Of a stretch of 64,000 nt of DNA, positions 26,581-35,867 are shown piece by piece. The notes under the pieces were generated by a model that was not told where the DNA came from, searched no databases, and worked only from the letters and a program-made list of their open reading frames with translations. Origin of the DNA: Brevibacillus laterosporus DSM 25 (GTDB lineage: Bacteria; Bacillota; Bacilli; Brevibacillales; Brevibacillaceae); assembly GCF_002706795.1 (NCBI RefSeq), contig NZ_CP017705.1, positions 496,001 to 560,000 of the forward strand, given 5' to 3'. Both the position numbers and the translations under genes were made by a program. Within the stretch, counting starts at the first letter, position 1. Each line of letters begins with the position of its first letter.

Positions 26581-26613
26581 AAATGCGCACCTTTTAGCTT
26601 CAAAGTGCGCATT
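26573..26613 (-). terminator. Probable yjdF terminator
   Basis: On the minus strand AATGCGCAC pairs with GTGCGCATT across a 14-nt loop and runs into TTTTATTTTT. It is the first strong hairpin after the yjdF stop codon at 26791, though 180 bp away. Confidence 0.6.
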
Positions 26614-26790
26614 ACTATTATTCACACTGTCCAAAAGCTGTAACTATGATTGCATTCCGTTGAAATGTCATTTAGCCTGATCCTTGATAAGGAAAAAAGA
26701 CCCGGTACAAAAATGACCAATTTTGTTACCTTCAATCCATGCTTTTTTCAACTCATTGCTCATTAAAGTTGCATATACAACCTTAGATTC

Positions 26791-27204
26791 TTAGTGTCCA
26801 CGATGCTTCTCTTTTGCTTTCCTTCTTGCTACCTCTCTCTTGTATGTAGCTATTTCCTCTTTTCGTTCCTTGGAGAGAACCTTTCTTTCTTTTTTCCGTT
26901 TTTCTAAATCTTGCTGAATGGCTTGTTCGGCTTTTGTTGAGACTCCTCGATTATTTATTTCTTTTCTTGCTTCTCGAATCATTCGTTTTGGATTTATCCT
27001 TCGTTCTTTCTTATCAAGTGCTAAAACGGCGGAAATTGTCGCCCTATCCAATAAGTCCCGTAAATCCTTTTGTACAAATTCCAGTATTTCTGCATCCTTG
27101 GGTTCTGCACCAAACAAATTTCTAGCTGCTTTCAACTTGTTTTTCTCTTCGTACTCAATGACACCTACCCAAAATTGTCCGTCATACAGGACCGTAAGCT
27201 TCAT
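26791..27204 (-). CDS. yjdF: YjdF-family protein
   Basis: A 137-aa protein of the YjdF (DUF2992) family. It opens MKLTVLYDGQFWVGVIEYEE and contains AARNLFGAEPKDAEILEF, both diagnostic. The C-terminal half is a highly charged Lys/Arg/Glu helix ending AKEKHRGH. The ATG at 27204 has GGGGAGG upstream. In other Firmicutes the gene is often controlled by a yjdF riboswitch that senses azaaromatic compounds. The leader here, about 95 nt, shows no clear match to that aptamer. The biochemical function is unknown. Confidence 0.85.
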   Translation of the reverse strand: MKLTVLYDGQFWVGVIEYEEKNKLKAARNLFGAEPKDAEILEFVQKDLRDLLDRATISAVLALDKKERRINPKRMIREARKEINNRGVSTKAEQAIQQDLEKRKKERKVLSKERKEEIATYKREVARRKAKEKHRGH

Positions 27205-27306
27205 AAGCAATCCTCCCCAAAATATATTGCTGGTCATCATCGTTTGTTTATTTTGATCTCATTCATCTCGCTTTCCTATCGCCATAATATGGTAATAATT
27301 TATTAT

Positions 27307-27334
27307 AATATATTTTACTCTCAAACGATGTCAA
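27307..27334 (-). promoter_or_regulatory. yjdF promoter
   Basis: On the minus strand a perfect TTGACA (27329-27334) is followed after 16 nt by TATATT (27307-27312). A TATAAT lies a few bases further on at a less favourable distance. Confidence 0.65.
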
Positions 27335-27353
27335 AAGTGCGTGAAACAGTAAC

Positions 27354-27401
27354 AAAAAAAGGATGCTCTCTTTTGTAAAACAAGAGAATCATCCTTTTTT
27401 T
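27354..27401. terminator. rpe operon terminator
   Basis: GGATGCTCTCTTTTG pairs with CAAGAGAATCATCC around a TAAAA loop, with T runs of seven on both strands. It begins 2 bp after the rpe stop codon. It also shields the yjdF promoter from readthrough. Confidence 0.9.
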
Positions 27402-27402
27402 G

Positions 27403-28050
27403 TTACCCGCGAATCTCAGCAATCGCCTTCGCTCGATCTGTTTGATTATAAACAGCAGAACCTGCAACAAGTACAGTCGCACCAGCATCTTCACACAAGC
27501 GGGCTGTTTGGGCATTTACCCCACCATCAATTTCAATGTCAACATGGGAGAGACCACGTTCATTTAATAAATAGCGTAAATCACGTACTTTTGGTAATAC
27601 GCTATGTATAAATTTCTGGCCACCAAAGCCTGGGTTGACAGTCATCAATAAAACCAAATCCAAATCTTCTAGCACATGTTCGATCGTATGAATTGGAGTT
27701 GCTGGGTTTAGAACAACCCCTGCTTTTACATCTTGTTCTTTAATGTGATGAATGGTCCGATGTAGATGTCGACAAGCTTCCTGATGAACCGTGATGTAAT
27801 CTGCTCCACTTTTGGCAAATTGAGCGATATAACGATCTGGTTCTTCAATCATCAGATGTACGTCCAGTGGGAGTTGTGTGATTGGACGGATCGCATCCAC
27901 GATCAAGGGACCTATCGTAATATTAGGGACAAAATGACCATCCATTACGTCTACGTGAATCCAGTCAGCCCCTCCACGTTCAACGTCTTTAATTTCGTCT
28001 CCCAAGCGAGCAAAATCAGCTGATAGAATAGATGGTGCGATTTTTACCAT
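27403..28050 (-). CDS. rpe: Ribulose-phosphate 3-epimerase
   Basis: Interconverts ribulose 5-phosphate and xylulose 5-phosphate in the pentose phosphate pathway. It is 215 aa in a TIM barrel. It shows [33 protein letters not shown] (metal His and catalytic Asp), [13 protein letters not shown] and IEIDGGVN with the second catalytic Asp. GAGGAGG lies before the ATG. It overlaps rsgA by 7 bp, as in B. subtilis. Confidence 0.97.
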   Translation of the reverse strand: MVKIAPSILSADFARLGDEIKDVERGGADWIHVDVMDGHFVPNITIGPLIVDAIRPITQLPLDVHLMIEEPDRYIAQFAKSGADYITVHQEACRHLHRTIHHIKEQDVKAGVVLNPATPIHTIEHVLEDLDLVLLMTVNPGFGGQKFIHSVLPKVRDLRYLLNERGLSHVDIEIDGGVNAQTARLCEDAGATVLVAGSAVYNQTDRAKAIAEIRG

Positions 28051-28943
28051 TGTTTGTTCCTCCTCAGGTATTCTCTCAACTCTTCCATGAACTGTAGATA
28101 ATGTTTATAACGATGTTCAACGATTTCACCAGCTTGCAAAGCCGCCTGAACAGCACAGTTTGGTTCCGTTATATGCAAACATCCTCGGAACTTACATTCA
28201 TCGCTTCGTTGCTCAAAATCACGGAATGCTTGCGCCAAATCTAGCTCGGTCATATTGATAAAATCTAATGAACTGAATCCAGGTGTATCAGCGACGTAGC
28301 CACCTTCCTTTAGTGGTAGTAGCTCTACGTGGCGAGTAGTGTGTCGACCACGTCCTAGCTTTTGGCTGACTTCTCCTGTTTGTAGGCTTATTCCTGGAAA
28401 AATAGCATTTAGCAAAGACGATTTACCTACTCCTGATTGTCCAGCAAATACCGCTAGCTTTCCGATCAACTCTTCACGTACTTGTTCTACACCACGCTTG
28501 TCAAGAATGGAGGTGGGAATCACTCGATATCCCACCTTTTCATAATCCGCTACAAGCCTTTTGCATTCTCCCTCTTCCAACAAATCTGCCTTCGTAATAA
28601 CGATAATTGCCTCAATGCCAGCATGCTCTGTATGCACAAGGAATTTATCCAATAGCAACGGACTCATGTCAGGCTCTTTAGCAGAGAACACCAAGACAGC
28701 TAAATCAACATTGGCAATAGAAGGGCGAATCAGCTCACTTGTTCGCTCTCCTATCCCCATCACATACCCATCTCGATCATTTGGTGCCTCAAATACGACC
28801 CAATCGCCAACTAAAGGGGTAATCTTTGCCCCTTTCTTTTTAAACAAGCCACGCGCACGGCATTGGACGATCCGCTCTGGATTCGCTTGATCGGCCACGT
28901 AATAAAATCCACTTAATGCTTTTACAATTCGCCCTTCTGGCAT
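28044..28943 (-). CDS. rsgA: Ribosome small subunit-dependent GTPase RsgA
   Basis: Circularly permuted GTPase that checks late 30S maturation, 299 aa. An N-terminal OB fold comes first. The G-motifs run in permuted order: ITKAD (116-120), then the P-loop GQSGVGKSS (168-176), then DTPGFSS. The C-terminal zinc-binding region has CKFRGC, HITEPNC and a final conserved His. It is cotranscribed with prkC and prpC upstream and rpe downstream. Confidence 0.96.
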   Translation of the reverse strand: MPEGRIVKALSGFYYVADQANPERIVQCRARGLFKKKGAKITPLVGDWVVFEAPNDRDGYVMGIGERTSELIRPSIANVDLAVLVFSAKEPDMSPLLLDKFLVHTEHAGIEAIIVITKADLLEEGECKRLVADYEKVGYRVIPTSILDKRGVEQVREELIGKLAVFAGQSGVGKSSLLNAIFPGISLQTGEVSQKLGRGRHTTRHVELLPLKEGGYVADTPGFSSLDFINMTELDLAQAFRDFEQRSDECKFRGCLHITEPNCAVQAALQAGEIVEHRYKHYLQFMEELREYLRRNKQW

Positions 28944-28961
28944 GCAGGTACCTCCAGCGTT

Positions 28962-30968
28962 TTACGGATACGATTGATAATCAACATCCACGGTATTGAT
29001 TGTCTCACCATTCTTTTTGACTTCAATCTTTGCGTTCGTTTCTGGTGATAAGACTACTTCAACGTTAAAGTCAGTGCTTTCTGATATAGTTTGATGAATG
29101 GGTTTCTGTTCTTTTTTCCGAGCATCGTTCACAACAATTTCAATTGTTGCAGAAGGTACATCGACAGGATCATGCTCGACATGAACAGGAACACTTACAA
29201 TCTTAGCATCAGAAGGCCATTGTCCACTACTTACGACAAAGTTAACCTGCGTTCCTTCTTCAACTACAGAACCAGCAGGTGGATCTGTTGAGAGGATAAC
29301 ACCCATTTCCCGGACCTCATAAGAACCTTGATCCTTGATATCTCCTATTTTTAGTGATTTGTCAAGCGTCAATTTAACTAACTCAAAAGACTTACCCACG
29401 AAATTAGGTACCTTTGTTCGTTTTTTCCCTACACTAACTGTTAAAGTCAAAATTTTATCCACAGGAGCAATTTTAAGATCTGCAACCGGATCCTGATTTA
29501 TTACCTGACCAGCTGGCACATCACTACTTTCTTCTGTAACAATTTTTACTTCCTTAAAGTTATCTAAATGCGCCTTTTGTTCCGCTTCTCGTTGAGACAT
29601 ACCCACGTAGTTCGGAGTCGGAATTTGTTGTTTCCCTTTACTAATCATTACATTTACCGTGCTATTTTCTTTGACACGCCTTGTTGCCGCTGGGTCTTGT
29701 TCAAAAACCTTACCCTTCTCTTCAGCATTAAAGGCCTCAGTAAACGCAGCACTTAATCCAGCATTTTTTAAAGTAGTCTCGGCTTGCTCCATCGTCATTC
29801 CTATCACATTAGGTACATCTGTTTCTGGAACAGTGAGTAGCTTCATTGCAAGATTAAAACCAAAAATGGCCAAAACAACGAATAGAACAGCGATACCAGA
29901 CCAAAGAAGGCTTCGTTTCCACCAGATGCCCTTTTTCTTGTTAGCCACGTTCTCCTCCTCCTCTTCCTCCTCGTCTCTATATCGCTCCTCCGGGATTCCT
30001 ACCTTTTGAGGAGTACGGGTAGGATAGGTTCTCGGTTGATAGCTATCTTGTTTATTCTTCACCAGCATATCTGGCGTGATTGCTGAAATGACCCGTGTTT
30101 CTTCATCATCTATATCACTTGCAAACGTAAGTTTTGATTCATGGCGTCTCTCTGTTGACAAGCACGTTTCCAAGTCTTCATACATTTCCCGTGCAGATTT
30201 GTAGCGTTGGAATGGGTCCTTAGCCAAAGCACGAATAATAACATTCTCCAAGCTTTGTGGGATAGCTGGATTTAATTTACGTGGCTCTGGTAATGGATCT
30301 TGTAAATGCTTGAGCGCTACGGTAATTGGAGAATCTCCTGAGAATGGCAACGTGCCCGTAACCATTTCATACAGCACAATTCCGAGGGAATAGATGTCTG
30401 ATTTCTCCGCGGTAATTCCTCCACGGGCTTGTTCTGGTGAAAAATAATGGACTGAGCCAAGTACAGAACCCGTCTGTGTAATCGTCTGTGAGGTAACCGC
30501 ACGGGCAATCCCAAAATCGGTTACTTTCACACGACCATTCGTTCCAATCATGATATTATGCGGCTTAATATCTCGATGAATGATCTGGTTTTGATGGGCG
30601 TGATCTAATGCGTCACACACCTGCATCGCAATTCGAACTGCCTCACTCATCATCATGCCGCCTTGAGCTGTAATAATCTCCTTTAATGTTGAGCCTTCGA
30701 TATATTCCATCACCATGTAATGAATATCATCATCTTGCCCAACATCATAAACATTAACGATATTATGATGCGAAAGACTTGCTACCGCTTGCGCTTCTCT
30801 GCGAAATCTCTCTACAAAGTCTTCGTCCGTGCCAAATTGGGGTCTTAGCAATTTGACGGCAACGATTCGATTTAACACAAGATCTCTGGCTTTGTAAACA
30901 ATAGCCATTCCGCCGCCACCAATTACTTCCTCAAGTTGATAGCGCCCACCTAGTCGCTGACCTTGCAT
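28962..30968 (-). CDS. prkC: PASTA-domain Ser/Thr protein kinase PrkC
   Basis: Membrane kinase that senses muropeptides or lipid II and controls wall metabolism and spore exit from dormancy, 668 aa. The Hanks-type kinase domain (about 10-270) has GGGGMAIVYKA, VAVKLL, HRDIKPHNIM and DFGIAR. A linker with an acidic run (DEEEEEEEN) leads to one transmembrane helix near residues 350-372. Three PASTA repeats follow, each with a VPNxxG- or P-N-x-G-type start, and a beta-rich C-terminal tail ends the protein. It overlaps prpC by 19 bp. The kinase-phosphatase pair is standard. Confidence 0.96.
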   Translation of the reverse strand: MQGQRLGGRYQLEEVIGGGGMAIVYKARDLVLNRIVAVKLLRPQFGTDEDFVERFRREAQAVASLSHHNIVNVYDVGQDDDIHYMVMEYIEGSTLKEIITAQGGMMMSEAVRIAMQVCDALDHAHQNQIIHRDIKPHNIMIGTNGRVKVTDFGIARAVTSQTITQTGSVLGSVHYFSPEQARGGITAEKSDIYSLGIVLYEMVTGTLPFSGDSPITVALKHLQDPLPEPRKLNPAIPQSLENVIIRALAKDPFQRYKSAREMYEDLETCLSTERRHESKLTFASDIDDEETRVISAITPDMLVKNKQDSYQPRTYPTRTPQKVGIPEERYRDEEEEEEENVANKKKGIWWKRSLLWSGIAVLFVVLAIFGFNLAMKLLTVPETDVPNVIGMTMEQAETTLKNAGLSAAFTEAFNAEEKGKVFEQDPAATRRVKENSTVNVMISKGKQQIPTPNYVGMSQREAEQKAHLDNFKEVKIVTEESSDVPAGQVINQDPVADLKIAPVDKILTLTVSVGKKRTKVPNFVGKSFELVKLTLDKSLKIGDIKDQGSYEVREMGVILSTDPPAGSVVEEGTQVNFVVSSGQWPSDAKIVSVPVHVEHDPVDVPSATIEIVVNDARKKEQKPIHQTISESTDFNVEVVLSPETNAKIEVKKNGETINTVDVDYQSYP

Positions 30969-31738
30969 TCTCCTCCCCCCTCTTTCTCACAGACTTGCGA
31001 AGGCTTCTTTCTATTACGTATGGCCACACAAGTAATATTATCTTCTCCCCCTGCGTCCAGAGCATATTGAACGAGTGCGTCCACGCTTTGTTGCAGAGGT
31101 ACCGGTTTAGCTAACCATTCCTCCATGATATCTTCTGGTACTTTATTGGATAATCCATCTGAGCAAAGCAGCACAACCTCTCCATCTGACCACTCAAACT
31201 GTCCGAGATCAATTCGAACATGATCCTCCGTACCAAGAGCTCTCATCAGGACGTTGCGCTGAGGATGTAGGGACGCCTCCATTTGATTAATTTGCCCACT
31301 TTTTAACAATTCCTGTACAAGGGAATGGTCCTCTGTATGCTGAATCAGCTCATTTTCCTTATAAAGATACAACCGACTATCACCAATGTGTGCTGTGACC
31401 CCGGCATCATTTCCTACTAGAGTAGCAACGACCGTGGTTCCCATCCCGTTACACTCAGGATGAGCCTCAGCATACTCGTACACCTCTTGATTAGCAAGAA
31501 GTAAAGCATCCATCAATAATTCTCGCTCTTCTAGTGGAGCCATGTTGTGCTCAACTTTTTTCATTTCTTTTAAAATGCGTTCAACCGCCATTTTGCTCGC
31601 AACATCGCCAGCTTGATGACCTCCCATGCCATCTGCGACAACTGCAAGTACACGTCCAGCCAGGTCAACTGCGCAGGCATAAAAATCTTCATTTACTTGT
31701 CGGACGCATCCTACATGCGATTTCATCGCTATTTCCAT
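30950..31738 (-). CDS. prpC: PP2C-type protein phosphatase PrpC
   Basis: Mn/Mg-dependent phosphatase that reverses PrkC phosphorylation, 262 aa. The PPM metal motifs are intact: VRQVNEDF, VADGMGGH, GTTVVATL, HIGDSRLYL, LLCSDGLSN and GGEDNITC. The N-terminus could also begin at the second Met (MKSHVG), four codons in. A GGGTGAT lies upstream of the first. It overlaps prkC and follows rlmN by 6 bp. Confidence 0.95.
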   Translation of the reverse strand: MEIAMKSHVGCVRQVNEDFYACAVDLAGRVLAVVADGMGGHQAGDVASKMAVERILKEMKKVEHNMAPLEERELLMDALLLANQEVYEYAEAHPECNGMGTTVVATLVGNDAGVTAHIGDSRLYLYKENELIQHTEDHSLVQELLKSGQINQMEASLHPQRNVLMRALGTEDHVRIDLGQFEWSDGEVVLLCSDGLSNKVPEDIMEEWLAKPVPLQQSVDALVQYALDAGGEDNITCVAIRNRKKPSQVCEKEGGGECKVSD

Positions 31739-31744
31739 ACTTTA

Positions 31745-32815
31745 TCACCCTGCCGTTTCTTTCGCGTGTTGCGCACGCAATTGACCGCAAGCAGCCGCAA
31801 TATCACTGCCATGCTCTCGTCTAATTGTAACGTTTATACCGCGATCGTCTAAAATGCGTTTAAAGGTGAAAATATCATTCTTAGCCGTTCGAACATAATC
31901 ACGTTCAGGAACGTAATTAACAGGTATTAAGTTAACATGGCAAAGCATATCACCAATTAACTCAGCCAATTCTTCCGCATGGTGCGGCTGATCATTCTGT
32001 CCACCAAACAGTCCGTACTCAAAAGAGATACGACGCCCTGTTTGAGCTACATAATGACGACAAGCTTCCATTAATTTTTCCAATGGGAATCCACGGTTGA
32101 TCGGCATTAGCTTACTTCTTAGCTCCGTGTTAGGAGCGTGAAGAGAAATAGCCAGATTCACCTGACCTCCACGTTCGGCAAATTCATAAATCTTTGGCAC
32201 AATTCCACTGGTGGAAACCGTAATATGACGTTGACCTATATTTAATCCACGGTTGTCATTAATGATGTTCAAGAAGGATAACAGTGGTTCAAAATTCTCA
32301 AATGGTTCGCCAATTCCCATTACAACTACATGACTTACACGTCCTTCATCTGCATCTAGGGCGCGTTGGGCTTGCAATACCTGAGCCACAATCTCTCCAG
32401 CATCCAGGTTTCGCTTTAAGCCACCCAATGTTGATGCACAGAACGTACAGCCAATGCGACAGCCTACCTGTGTTGTTACACATACGCTATTTCCGTAATT
32501 GTGACGCATGATTACTGTTTCAATGGCATGACCATCTATCAGTTGGAATAAGAACTTGATTGTTCCATCCGCTGATTCCTGACGTGTGATTTCGGTTAAC
32601 GCTTTGATACGGAACTGCTCATTTAATTTATCGCGCAAGGCTTTCGACAGGTTACTCATCTCTTCAAATTCTGTTACTCGTTTTACATATAACCAGTCAA
32701 AAATTTGTGCAGCACGAAATGCTTTTTCCCCGTTCTCTTCTAGCCATTGTTTCATTTCTTCAAGATGCAAGCTATAGATCAAGGGTTTATTGTCTGTAAA
32801 TGACGTAATGTTCAT
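31745..32815 (-). CDS. rlmN: 23S rRNA/tRNA adenine-C2 methyltransferase RlmN
   Basis: Radical-SAM enzyme that methylates C2 of A2503 in 23S rRNA and A37 in some tRNAs, 356 aa. The iron-sulfur motif is CRIGCTFC (C-x3-C-x2-C). [13 protein letters not shown] and [19 protein letters not shown] are further family signatures. A conserved Cys near the C-terminus (DIAAACGQL) fits the catalytic methyl-carrier. The ATG at 32815 was chosen for AAGGTGA 9 nt upstream; an upstream in-frame ATG adds unrelated residues. Confidence 0.96.
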   Translation of the reverse strand: MNITSFTDNKPLIYSLHLEEMKQWLEENGEKAFRAAQIFDWLYVKRVTEFEEMSNLSKALRDKLNEQFRIKALTEITRQESADGTIKFLFQLIDGHAIETVIMRHNYGNSVCVTTQVGCRIGCTFCASTLGGLKRNLDAGEIVAQVLQAQRALDADEGRVSHVVVMGIGEPFENFEPLLSFLNIINDNRGLNIGQRHITVSTSGIVPKIYEFAERGGQVNLAISLHAPNTELRSKLMPINRGFPLEKLMEACRHYVAQTGRRISFEYGLFGGQNDQPHHAEELAELIGDMLCHVNLIPVNYVPERDYVRTAKNDIFTFKRILDDRGINVTIRREHGSDIAAACGQLRAQHAKETAG

Positions 32816-32909
32816 TGTAAGATTCACCTTTTTACTAGTCGTAACTACATGTATTTGGGAGTCAGAAACAAACCCCATTCACTCATTGTACCCTTTGTGA
32901 CGGAAAAGG

Positions 32910-32957
32910 AAAAGTGGAAAGCCGCAATTGCAGATTTCCACTTGACTTTTTTTTTCA
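32910..32957. terminator. Hairpin between rsmB and rlmN
   Basis: AAGTGGAAA pairs with TTTCCACTT, with an inner GCAATTGC. A nine-T run follows on the plus strand and a TTTTCCTTTT tract on the minus strand. On the minus strand it could reduce readthrough from the priA-fmt-rsmB operon into rlmN. Confidence 0.6.
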
Positions 32958-33015
32958 CAAAGAGACCTGATTCCTGCCACCTGATATAGCCTGTTAAACC
33001 AGTTCAGTATTTAAT

Positions 33016-34377
33016 TTAAGTACGAACACGTTTTAATCTGGCAATAAAGAATCCATCGCTATTAAAGTGGTGTGGCAAAATCTGTACATACCCCTTCGTT
33101 GCATCCACTTTTTCGGTTATGCCTGTAGGTAGGTCTTCTGTCAATGTTTTGTCCAGCTCAAACTCTGGATATTGAGCGATAAAACGATCCACCACATCTT
33201 GATTTTCCTGAGAATCGATCGTGCATGTACTATAAACGAGATAACCATCTGGTTTAAGTAAAGGAGCAACGCGCTCCAGTAAATCATACTGAATCTCAGA
33301 GATCGCTCGTATATCCTCTGTTGTCTTATTCCATTTCAGGTCAGGCTTGCGACGAATGACACCAAATCCGCTACACGGAGCATCTAGTAAAATCCGATCA
33401 AATTGACCTACGTTACGATCTGGCAAATCGGCCGCATCCGCTACCATTGTTGTAATAATATTAATTCCTAGGCGTTTAGCATTTTGCTCAATTAGCTCGC
33501 GTTTATGAGGATGTACATCGCAAGCTAGAATCTCTCCTTGATTACTCATCAGCTCTGCAATATGAGTCGTTTTCCCCCCTGGAGCCGCACAAGCATCCAG
33601 AACTCGCAGGTTTGGAGTAAGGTGCAAAGCAGGAGCTACTAGCATAGAACTTTCGTCCTGAATGGTACAAAATCCTTCTCGAAACCAAGAAGAGCCTGCT
33701 GCATGCCCACTGTGTAACAACAGGGCATCTGGCGTTAGCTCAGATTTTGTAGCCTCCGGGAATGCTTCTTTCATTTCTTGTAACAACGCATCGGCTGATG
33801 TTTGCAAACGATTCACTCGAATGGTTGGCATAGGCGCTTGGTTATTACTGTTACAAATTGCTTTGGTGGTTTCTTCACCATATTGTTTAATCCAACGCTT
33901 TACCAGCCACTCTGGATGTGACTCAGTTACCGCAATTTGTTTTGTTACACCTTTAGGTAGCTTCTCCCATGCCTCTGGTTGGCGAAGGATATTGCGCAAA
34001 ACCCCATTTACCAATGAGGAAATGCCTTTGTGTCCGCGCTTTTTAGCAATTTCAACTGCTTCATGTACAGCTGCTCGATCTGGAACACGATCCAAAAAAC
34101 GAACCTGATACAAGCTCATCCGTAATAATTGTAGAACCCAGCCCTGGAGTTTTTTTGTGCCACCCTTTACAAATTGACCAATCACTTCATCTAACGTCAT
34201 TCGGCGTTGAATTGTTCCATAAACAAGTTCGGTTACCAAACCTATATCTGCTTTGGAAAGACCTGCTTCACTTAAAGCATATTTTAATTCTAGGTTACTA
34301 TAGGATTGGTTCTCTTCTACTCGGACCAGAACATCTAGAGCAACTTCACGCGCTGTTGTACTTCTCGTTTTTGACAC
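33016..34377 (-). CDS. rsmB: 16S rRNA cytosine-C5 methyltransferase RsmB
   Basis: SAM-dependent enzyme that methylates C967 of 16S rRNA, 453 aa. The N-terminal NusB-like RNA-binding domain (about 1-140) opens ARE-VALDVLVRVEEN. The catalytic domain has VLDACAAPGGKTTHIAE (SAM motif I), LLDAPCSGFGVIRRKPD and LVYSTCTID, which supply the two catalytic cysteines. It starts 4 bp after fmt, as usual. Confidence 0.96.
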   Translation of the reverse strand: MSKTRSTTAREVALDVLVRVEENQSYSNLELKYALSEAGLSKADIGLVTELVYGTIQRRMTLDEVIGQFVKGGTKKLQGWVLQLLRMSLYQVRFLDRVPDRAAVHEAVEIAKKRGHKGISSLVNGVLRNILRQPEAWEKLPKGVTKQIAVTESHPEWLVKRWIKQYGEETTKAICNSNNQAPMPTIRVNRLQTSADALLQEMKEAFPEATKSELTPDALLLHSGHAAGSSWFREGFCTIQDESSMLVAPALHLTPNLRVLDACAAPGGKTTHIAELMSNQGEILACDVHPHKRELIEQNAKRLGINIITTMVADAADLPDRNVGQFDRILLDAPCSGFGVIRRKPDLKWNKTTEDIRAISEIQYDLLERVAPLLKPDGYLVYSTCTIDSQENQDVVDRFIAQYPEFELDKTLTEDLPTGITEKVDATKGYVQILPHHFNSDGFFIARLKRVRT

Positions 34378-34381
34378 GAAT

Positions 34382-35335
34382 CTATTCTCCTACTTTCGAA
34401 CCTAAAGCAATGGAAGCGCCTGCACCGCGTAAGAAATCATACACGCTCATTCGCTTTTTGCCTTCTGGTTGGATTTCTTTCAAGATAATACTTCCTGCTC
34501 CACAAGCAATGATTAGGCCATCTTCTGTTCGGTCAATGATGGTTCCAGGGGTAGCTAATTGGCCAGCTAGCTCCACCACTTCTGCCCACCAAATTTTCCA
34601 CACTTTTTCTTCAAACGTAGTAAAGGCAACAGGCCATGAGTTCATACCACGCACCTGATTATAAATTTCCTGAGCCGATTTATTCCAATCTAGTCGCTCG
34701 TTCTCACGCTTAATGTTAGGCGCAAAGGTAGCCTCCTCATGGTTTTGTGGCTCTGGTGTGATCTCACCATTCAATAGCTTTGGCAACGTATCGATCAATA
34801 AATCTGCGCCGGCTGTTGCTAGCTTTTCAAACATGCTAGCTGCTGTATCGCGCTCTTCAATCGGCACAATCACTTTCGAGATCATGTCACCTGCATCCAG
34901 AGCTTGTACCATATACATAATGGTAACCCCTGTCTCTTTCTCGCCATTGATAATGCTGGCATGAATTGGCGCACCGCCACGATATTTTGGTAGCAAGGAG
35001 GCATGTATATTAATGCATCCATGTTTAGGAGCTTCCAATAATGAGGTAGGTAAAATTTGACCATAGGCAGCTGTTACAATCAAATCGGGACGAGTGGCAT
35101 CCAACACGCTTTGAACGGCTTCGCTCTCCCTAATTTTTTCCGGCTGATAAACAGGTAACCCATAACGAAGTGCTAGCTCCTTTACCGGAGGAGGGGTCAG
35201 CACGCGTTTTCGGCCGACCGGACGATCCGGTTGTGTGACAACACCTACAACCTGATAGCCATTCGTGATTAAGGCTTGCAAGCTTTGTGTAGAAAAATCA
35301 GGGGTTCCCATAAAAAGAATTCGAGTATCTTTCAA
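34382..35335 (-). CDS. fmt: Methionyl-tRNA formyltransferase
   Basis: Formylates initiator Met-tRNA using 10-formyl-tetrahydrofolate, 317 aa. Catalytic signatures are HASLLPKYRGGAPI and a DAGDMI motif, with the C-terminal tRNA-binding OB domain after it. The start is taken as a TTG at 35333-35335, 5 bp after the def stop. This places the conserved ILFMGTPDFS at residues 6-15, the usual distance. An upstream ATG at 35404 would add 23 residues inside def. Confidence 0.94.
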   Translation of the reverse strand: MKDTRILFMGTPDFSTQSLQALITNGYQVVGVVTQPDRPVGRKRVLTPPPVKELALRYGLPVYQPEKIRESEAVQSVLDATRPDLIVTAAYGQILPTSLLEAPKHGCINIHASLLPKYRGGAPIHASIINGEKETGVTIMYMVQALDAGDMISKVIVPIEERDTAASMFEKLATAGADLLIDTLPKLLNGEITPEPQNHEEATFAPNIKRENERLDWNKSAQEIYNQVRGMNSWPVAFTTFEEKVWKIWWAEVVELAGQLATPGTIIDRTEDGLIIACGAGSIILKEIQPEGKKRMSVYDFLRGAGASIALGSKVGE

Positions 35336-35339
35336 GACC

Positions 35340-35819
35340 CTAAACCCCTTCCTTGCCCTCTGTTGCAGGATATACTTTTTCGGCAATGTCAATGAATAAA
35401 ACACCGTTCAAGTGATCCAGTTCATGTTGAATACAACGAGCTTCTAGATCGTCTACCTCTAGTTCATAGAAGTTACCGTCACGGTCTTGTGCACGCATTT
35501 TCACCAGCATATGGCGACGAACATCACCATGTAGGCCTGGGATGCTTAGACACCCCTCCGGATAATTCTCAAATTGCTCACCGCTAAACTCAATGATTTC
35601 AGGGTTGATCGCTTCTACATAGAAATCGCCGCAATCCATCACGAATACTCTTTTAGAAATACCTACCTGTGGGGCCGCAATCCCTACTCCGTTTGCTTCG
35701 TACATTGTATCTTTCATATCATCAAGCAATTTGTGCAGGTTACTGTTAAATTTCGTTACCTGTATTGCTTTTTCTCTTAAAATAGGATCAGGATGGTTTA
35801 CGATGTTGCGAATTGCCAT
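35340..35819 (-). CDS. def: Peptide deformylase
   Basis: Metal hydrolase that removes the N-formyl group from new proteins, 159 aa. All three motifs are present: GIAAPQVGIS, EGCLSIPG (metal Cys) and QHELDHLNG (two metal His plus the catalytic Glu). GGAGG precedes the ATG at 35819. The longer frame upstream (to 35858) is unlikely to be used. It is paired with fmt downstream. Confidence 0.96.
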   Translation of the reverse strand: MAIRNIVNHPDPILREKAIQVTKFNSNLHKLLDDMKDTMYEANGVGIAAPQVGISKRVFVMDCGDFYVEAINPEIIEFSGEQFENYPEGCLSIPGLHGDVRRHMLVKMRAQDRDGNFYELEVDDLEARCIQHELDHLNGVLFIDIAEKVYPATEGKEGV

Positions 35820-35867
35820 AAAAAGGCCTCCTTTATCTATATCCAACATAAGTAGCATTTGATCTGA

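Larger units (their letters stand above)
26203..26790. other. AT-rich intergenic region with ATGCAT repeats
   Basis: This 588-bp gap carries no gene that I can support. It should contain the ABC operon promoter: a TGGTATTAT extended -10 lies on the minus strand at about 26286-26294 with a poor -35. Four TATGCAT copies lie at 26482, 26501, 26512 and 26574, one inside the palindrome TTATGCATAA. A hairpin near 26582-26613 is listed separately. Confidence 0.5.

Noticed and set aside
26203-26790. T-box or amino-acid riboswitch upstream of the ABC operon
   Set aside because: No T-box sequence (AGGGTGGNACCGCG type) or known aptamer pattern was seen on the relevant strand.
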